DNA of 12,500 nt from Theodoxus fluviatilis (taxonomy: Eukaryota; Mollusca; Gastropoda; Cycloneritida; Neritidae). The stretch covers positions 1 through 12,500 of the forward strand of contig JAWQFJ010012397.1 in assembly GCA_034096865.1 (NCBI GenBank), given 5' to 3'. Of this stretch, positions 9,177-12,500 are shown piece by piece. Numbering within the stretch: the stretch's first letter is position 1; every line of letters starts with the position of its first letter. The notes under the pieces were generated by a model. That model was not told the DNA's origin. It saw only the letters and a program-made list of their open reading frames with translations, and searched no databases. The translations under genes and the position numbers were made by a program.

Positions 9177-9806
9177 GAGGGAGAGAAAACAATTTCCTTA
9201 TTTGTGAGATTTTTTTGCCTTAGCGCAGCTAATGGCTCTGCACCTCCTTACTGTTATGCTTGCTTTCCTCTTCCTGAATGGCCAGAGCAAACCAAGATGC
9301 ATCAAAAGAACTGTAATCTATAAATATTACTTATGTTTCCTACCAAACGTAGGCACATTTGGCTTTAGTCTGGGGATATGAAATTAAGGAAAGTTTTTTT
9401 TGTTTAAATTTGAACAGCAACATAGACTGTTTATAGTGCTAGTGCCTGATAACCAGTAAAATGTGTACAAGATTTGTATCTGCAAGTATCTTTAATTTAA
9501 TTATTGATATTTTGATTTAAATAATTATAAACAAAGATAAACGTTCACACTTAAAGTGCAAATTTAATAATCTTTTCTTAAGTTAATAAAAGAATGATAA
9601 AAATCAATAATGAATGACTAGATGGATAGAATTAGAAGGACATAAAATATAAATATTTAAATTTCATCAGCATTACATTTATTTACATATGCTACAGACT
9701 GTCATGAGAGAATATACAAATTGTATCCCCTTCATACCAGAGCAGCTATGCCTGCATGAAGGTCCAAGAGTACTCTCCCTTAGTTCTGCATGGGGTGAAG
9801 GTGGAG
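9177..9806. other. Non-coding stretch with AT-rich block, no gene seen
   Basis: No open frame or RNA gene is supported here. The middle, about 9480-9670, is strongly AT-rich, with many TTTAAT/ATTAAT runs. The sequence just before the SINE-like copy B is of ordinary composition. Confidence 0.5.
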
Positions 9807-9818
9807 GCACACTGGAGA
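9807..9818. repeat. Target-site duplication of SINE-like copy B
   Basis: GCACACTGGAGA is repeated exactly at 9971-9982, on the other side of the element. Confidence 0.82.
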
Positions 9819-9970
9819 TGGATGGATAGTGTTTTATGGCCCATCAGCCTTTGTAGGCTATTTAAGGAGATTAAACGCAAATCAAAACACGGTGTCCCTA
9901 GTTATTCACTTCTTACGAATTGCGTAGGGAGACGCGGTGGGTCAATTCTTACCCCGAACCCACAGGGGGA
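9819..9970 (-). mobile_element. SINE-like retroelement, copy B (minus orientation)
   Basis: This 152-base copy lies in inverted orientation to 8584-8747. Read on the minus strand it begins TCCCCCTGTGGGTTCGGGG, keeps the GTGGGT/ACCCAC stem, and ends with the shared 3' block TAGCCTACAAAGGC, then GGCCATAAAACAC and an ATCCATCCA tail. It is flanked by perfect 12-bp direct repeats, so the borders are well defined. It is slightly shorter than copy A because of differences in the middle. No coding capacity is seen. Confidence 0.82.
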
Positions 9971-9982
9971 GCACACTGGAGA
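9971..9982. repeat. Target-site duplication of SINE-like copy B, second half
   Basis: An exact match to 9807-9818 directly bordering the element's 5' end. Confidence 0.82.
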
Positions 9983-10211
9983 GAAGGTAGACGTGTGTTG
10001 ACTCTTAGCCTGGTATTCCATCTGATATTCAAATGCATGGAAAATCACATGCAATTCACTGCTAAGACTGATTCCATTTCATAAAGTTTCTGTAACCTTG
10101 TTGTGAGATTGGGGGAAAATACAGTTTTTGGTTGAAATAAGGAGAGAGAAAAAAGACAGAAAAAATGTGTGGTTTAAGCAAGGTTAAATAAAAGAAAAAG
10201 TCAATAGGTTG

Positions 10212-10447
10212 GCCTGAACTCTTTTTATTTATTGAAGGGGCCAGAATGAACATAAACCAAACTTTCTTTCACTGAAAACGCTTTAAAAAAACCCTCAAAT
10301 AGTGAATCCTCTGAGTGATCATAGGGCAGGGAAGATGAGACAGCATGCAGTTAATTGTTTACTGTCAAATTCTTTCTTTCCTTTTTTATATATACTCAGG
10401 CCAGGGTCGGCAGAAAAAAGGGTCGATCAGGTTACTGTAACCATAAC
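10212..10447 (+). repeat. Local dispersed repeat family, copy 2
   Basis: The best partner of 2298-2545, in the same orientation and at similar length. It ends with GGTTACTGTAACC, which keeps both arms of the palindrome of copy 1 and changes only the central base. Frames are interrupted by stops, so it is likely non-coding. The sequence upstream (about 10120-10211) may also be related to copy 3. Confidence 0.7.
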
Positions 10448-11367
10448 TTGTGTGTGTTCTAAATGGATAGACACGCCTAAATTCCTGGGTAATGTAGATT
10501 GTGAAGTAACTGAGGAATATCTTCGTTAGGCATCATGTGCCTTTGCCACCTTGCTGATAATCAACACGAAAAGCACAGGCTCGCTACTATTACTAAAGAG
10601 GAATGTTTATATTGTTTCTTGCATATTATCCGATTTACTATTTCTCGGAGACCTCCAGTTCAAAGTTATATGTTGAGCAATATCTGAATATGCCCTGCCA
10701 AAATGAAATACTAGTGAACTTATAGAACCAACAATGCTAGAACGGGTCGACAGCACTCAAAGACTCCTAGTCCTCCATGAATTGACCGAGGTCCTACAAG
10801 TACGGAAACAGTATACAGACCAGTAAGCTCTACCGATGACAGTGTAAACGTTTTGTCCTTTGAGCAGTATGGCTGGGATAGGAATTTTGATGATACATCG
10901 ACATCGCTTACAGAGTTAGTCACATTATCAAGAAACTCGAACTGCAGAGACTTTATTTGTACAGTACTACAGCACTCCCAATTTTTTGGCGACTGATAGG
11001 CCTAAAACTAAGTGATTTATATACTAGCATTTGGAATCGAGCCGTACTTAGTTTCAAATTACTCCATGTGCAAAAGATACACATTGAAACAGAAAGAGAT
11101 GGATGCTTGCACACTGAGTACTGTAGTACTACGAGTACTGTAAGTCTGTAGTACTAGTGCCTGTAGTGGTACGCATGAAAACTCGAAGGCGCGGGAAGCA
11201 GCAGATTGTGGTCATTAGGCCTACCATTTGTTGCCGATTTCACGTGGTAAACTCAACAGGTCACAGAAGTAACAACAATGAATTTATCTCTGAACAAGAA
11301 AAAAGACAAAATGCTTAAAGAAATAAACACCTGAACAGTGATTTGTGTGACTGTTCAAAGTACTTAC
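10448..11367. other. Stretch without a supported gene; likely intron 1
   Basis: Short open frames exist on both strands but none has recognisable motifs, splice context or coding-like composition. CpG is more frequent here than in the DNA between 8018 and 10200. Near 11116-11155 there is a small cluster of GTACTGTAGTACT-type palindromic words. If the untranslated exon proposed at 11368 is right, this is intronic. Confidence 0.45.
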
Positions 11368-11560
11368 CGTTGGAATCTGAGCGTCCACTTTCACGGCCCA
11401 CATCATGCCGACATGGACGCAATCACCAATGGCAATGCAGTTGATGAGTTGTAACCGCTTTCCAGTGAGGACGAAGTGGTGCAATGAAAAAATGCGCTAA
11501 CTAACGTTTGATAACCATAACTGCATCAAAATGTCACCCGGCGATACTAGTACTTCCATC
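11368..11560 (-). promoter_or_regulatory. Candidate 5' untranslated exon with strong donor, speculative
   Basis: On the minus strand a near-consensus donor (ACG then GTAAGT at 11367-11362) ends this segment. Joining it to the giant exon at 8017 puts an in-frame TGA upstream and no ATG before 7995, which suits a non-coding first exon with translation starting at 7995. Two short upstream ORFs are present: ATG at about 11561 running 20 codons, and an ATG pair near 11406 whose frame would stop just after the junction. The right border is a guess. Transcription is unproven. Confidence 0.25.
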
Positions 11561-11645
11561 ATTTCAGGATGGCGATGCGTAAAGCAATGCACGCAGCTAC
11601 TTTCGCTCACTTTGATCCCCACCCCTGCCCGCTGATGACAGAACG

Positions 11646-11659
11646 TGCCCTCTAGCGGG
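11646..11659 (-). promoter_or_regulatory. CTCF-like binding motif
   Basis: The minus strand reads CCCGCTAGAGGGCAC, which fits the core CTCF pattern CC-N-S-Y-AG-R-K-GG-C-R at every position. CTCF is found across bilaterians. It lies just upstream of the candidate first exon, a common place for such sites. A similar word also occurs at the ends of some animal repeats, so this may be a repeat remnant. Confidence 0.35.
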
Positions 11660-11831
11660 ATAGATAAATCTAGTTAAATGGGAGGGCTGTCTTTACGCCA
11701 TTGCAACAAAGATTATAGGTTACACCTTTGATTGCAATATTGATACATGGAGATAATTAATAAGATGGTACAAATGCAATGGTAGAAGTATACTAGTGAA
11801 ATATTGTTGTTGTAGAAGTGCGTAGCAGTCA

Positions 11832-11882
11832 TGACGATGATGACGACGACGACGATGACAATGCGAATGCCGATGATGATGA
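11832..11882. repeat. GAC/GAT trinucleotide microsatellite
   Basis: About 50 bases of imperfect (GAC/GAT)n, with interruptions such as AATGCGAATGCC. No long open frame supports a coding Asp run. Confidence 0.85.
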
Positions 11883-11910
11883 AGTAACCCCAGTCGTAAT
11901 AGACGGGTAG

Positions 11911-12070
11911 GGGTCGCTATTGCGGAGGGCAGCTCTTGCAGGATTTTTTTTAAACAAAAGTTCTGAGCCCATTTTGATTCTTTTGTCTTAAAACGCCAAA
12001 GAAAACACCTTTTTTGTTACTTTTTTTTTCGAAACTTATACATTTTTTCGTTTTTTTTTTCTATTGCGGG
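11911..12070 (+). repeat. Foldback element, left arm subunit 1
   Basis: This subunit starts CGCTATTGCG and contains ATTTTGATTCTTTTGTC, AAAACGCC and a TTGTTACTTTTTTT block. It repeats in the same order in the next 140 bases. It is T-rich and non-coding. Confidence 0.72.
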
Positions 12071-12208
12071 GGGCCGCTATTGCGAGATCTTTTCGGTCAA
12101 AAGTTCTTCAGGCCATTTTGATTCTTTTGTCCTAAAACGCCTAAAAAAATAAAATATGTGTTACTTTTTTTGGAAAAAACAGAAATTTTTTCGGGTTTTA
12201 TCAATAAC
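12071..12208 (+). repeat. Foldback element, left arm subunit 2
   Basis: A direct repeat of the preceding subunit, offset by 144-160 bases depending on indels. About 100 of its bases (12108-12208) are also present inverted at 12401-12500. Shared blocks are CCATTTTGATTCTTTTGTCC, TAAAACGCC, GTTACTTTTTT and TTTTTTCGGGTTTTA. Confidence 0.78.
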
Positions 12209-12400
12209 GGGTGAAGCTTTATATTCTAACTCCATCCCACATTTGACTCTCAACGGGTGGTCCCTACGCCCTGACTCCACGGCCCGAAGCTGATGTTGGA
12301 CACAAACATGACAAAAAGTAACGCGTCCGGGTTTAGGTGAAACTCCCCGGATAGGCTAAGTCAGTCAGGCAGGGTGGCGGGTGCGGCATAGGCTGAGCGC
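12209..12400. mobile_element. Central spacer of foldback element
   Basis: About 190 bases, GC-rich compared with the arms, separating the inverted arms. No open frame long enough for a transposase is seen, so the element would be non-autonomous. The right end of the element lies outside the window. Confidence 0.5.
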
Positions 12401-12500
12401 TATCGGTAAAACCCGAAAAAATGTTTTTTTTTTTAAAGTAACAACTATTTTATGTTGGTTTTTTTGGCGTTTTAGGACAAAAGAATCAAAATGGCTTGAA
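12401..12500 (-). repeat. Foldback element, right arm (inverted copy, cut by window edge)
   Basis: The reverse complement of about 12108-12208, with a few mismatches and indels: TAAAACCCGAAAAAAT, AAGTAAC, TTTTTTGGCGTTTTAGG, then ACAAAAGAATCAAAATGG. It probably continues past 12500, perhaps with another subunit. Confidence 0.78.

Noticed and set aside
8584..9970. The two SINE-like copies as terminal inverted repeats of a single 1.4 kb DNA transposon
   Set aside because: Each copy has its own different flanking duplication (13 bp and 12 bp), which shows two separate insertions.
10720..10923. 67-codon minus-strand open frame
   Set aside because: No recognisable motif, no splice context, and a length expected by chance.
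11284..11484. Minus-strand open frame with a protein-like peptide (VGMMWAVKVDAQIPT) ending at a good donor
   Set aside because: It begins at TTG, not ATG. It is closed by a stop just upstream at 11497-11499, and its phase 0 donor does not fit the phase 2 acceptor at 8017. I kept only the idea of an untranslated exon.
11578..11655. Short plus-strand frame starting ATGGCGATGCG near a possible start context
   Set aside because: It stops after about 28 codons, with no donor or homology that I can recognise.

Overview
The window looks like animal nuclear DNA. It has GT-AG introns with matching codon phases, a very large open exon, SINE-like insertions with target-site duplications, a foldback element, (CA)n and other microsatellites, and no bacterial-type gene packing. 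The TatD-family gene resembles animal TATDN2. The repeats do not look like familiar vertebrate ones, so I lean towards an invertebrate, possibly an invertebrate deuterostome such as a lancelet. That assignment is weak and rests on no database comparison.

One gene is well supported. It lies on the minus strand, enters from the right half and runs off the left edge. Three exons can be joined by splice sites whose phases all agree: 8017-2586 (5.4 kb), 1835-777 and 280-112. With a start at the first in-frame ATG of the large exon (7995), they encode the first 2,212 residues of a TATDN2-like protein. About 2,100 residues are low-complexity, Ser/Gln/Asn/Arg-rich and probably disordered. The TatD metallo-nuclease domain begins only at about residue 2105, with the His-x-His and Glu metal ligands visible. 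The remaining 150 or so residues of the domain, the stop codon and the 3' UTR lie to the left of base 1.

Region by region: 1-111 is intron holding a run of 20 G (20 C in the transcript) just past a splice donor. 112-280 is a TatD-domain exon. 281-776 is an intron with nothing recognised. 777-1835 is an exon with a six-Gln tract and the start of the TatD domain. 1836-2585 is an intron containing one copy of a local repeat family. 2586-8017 is the giant exon. 8018-11367 is probably intron 1 or upstream DNA. It holds two inverted copies of a short SINE-like element, each with its own 12-13 bp target duplication, a CA microsatellite, two more copies of the local repeat, and an AT-rich block. 11368 to about 11660 may hold the 5' untranslated exon and promoter, with a strong donor, short upstream ORFs and a CTCF-like site, but this is hypothesis. 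11830-11882 is a GAY-type microsatellite. From 11911 to the right edge is a foldback repeat, with two tandem subunits on the left and an inverted copy on the right.

The items most worth a second look are the oversized N-terminal extension of the TATDN2-like protein, the compact SINE-like family with no visible tRNA-type head, the three-copy repeat ending in a conserved hairpin, and the foldback element with tandem subunits in its arm.
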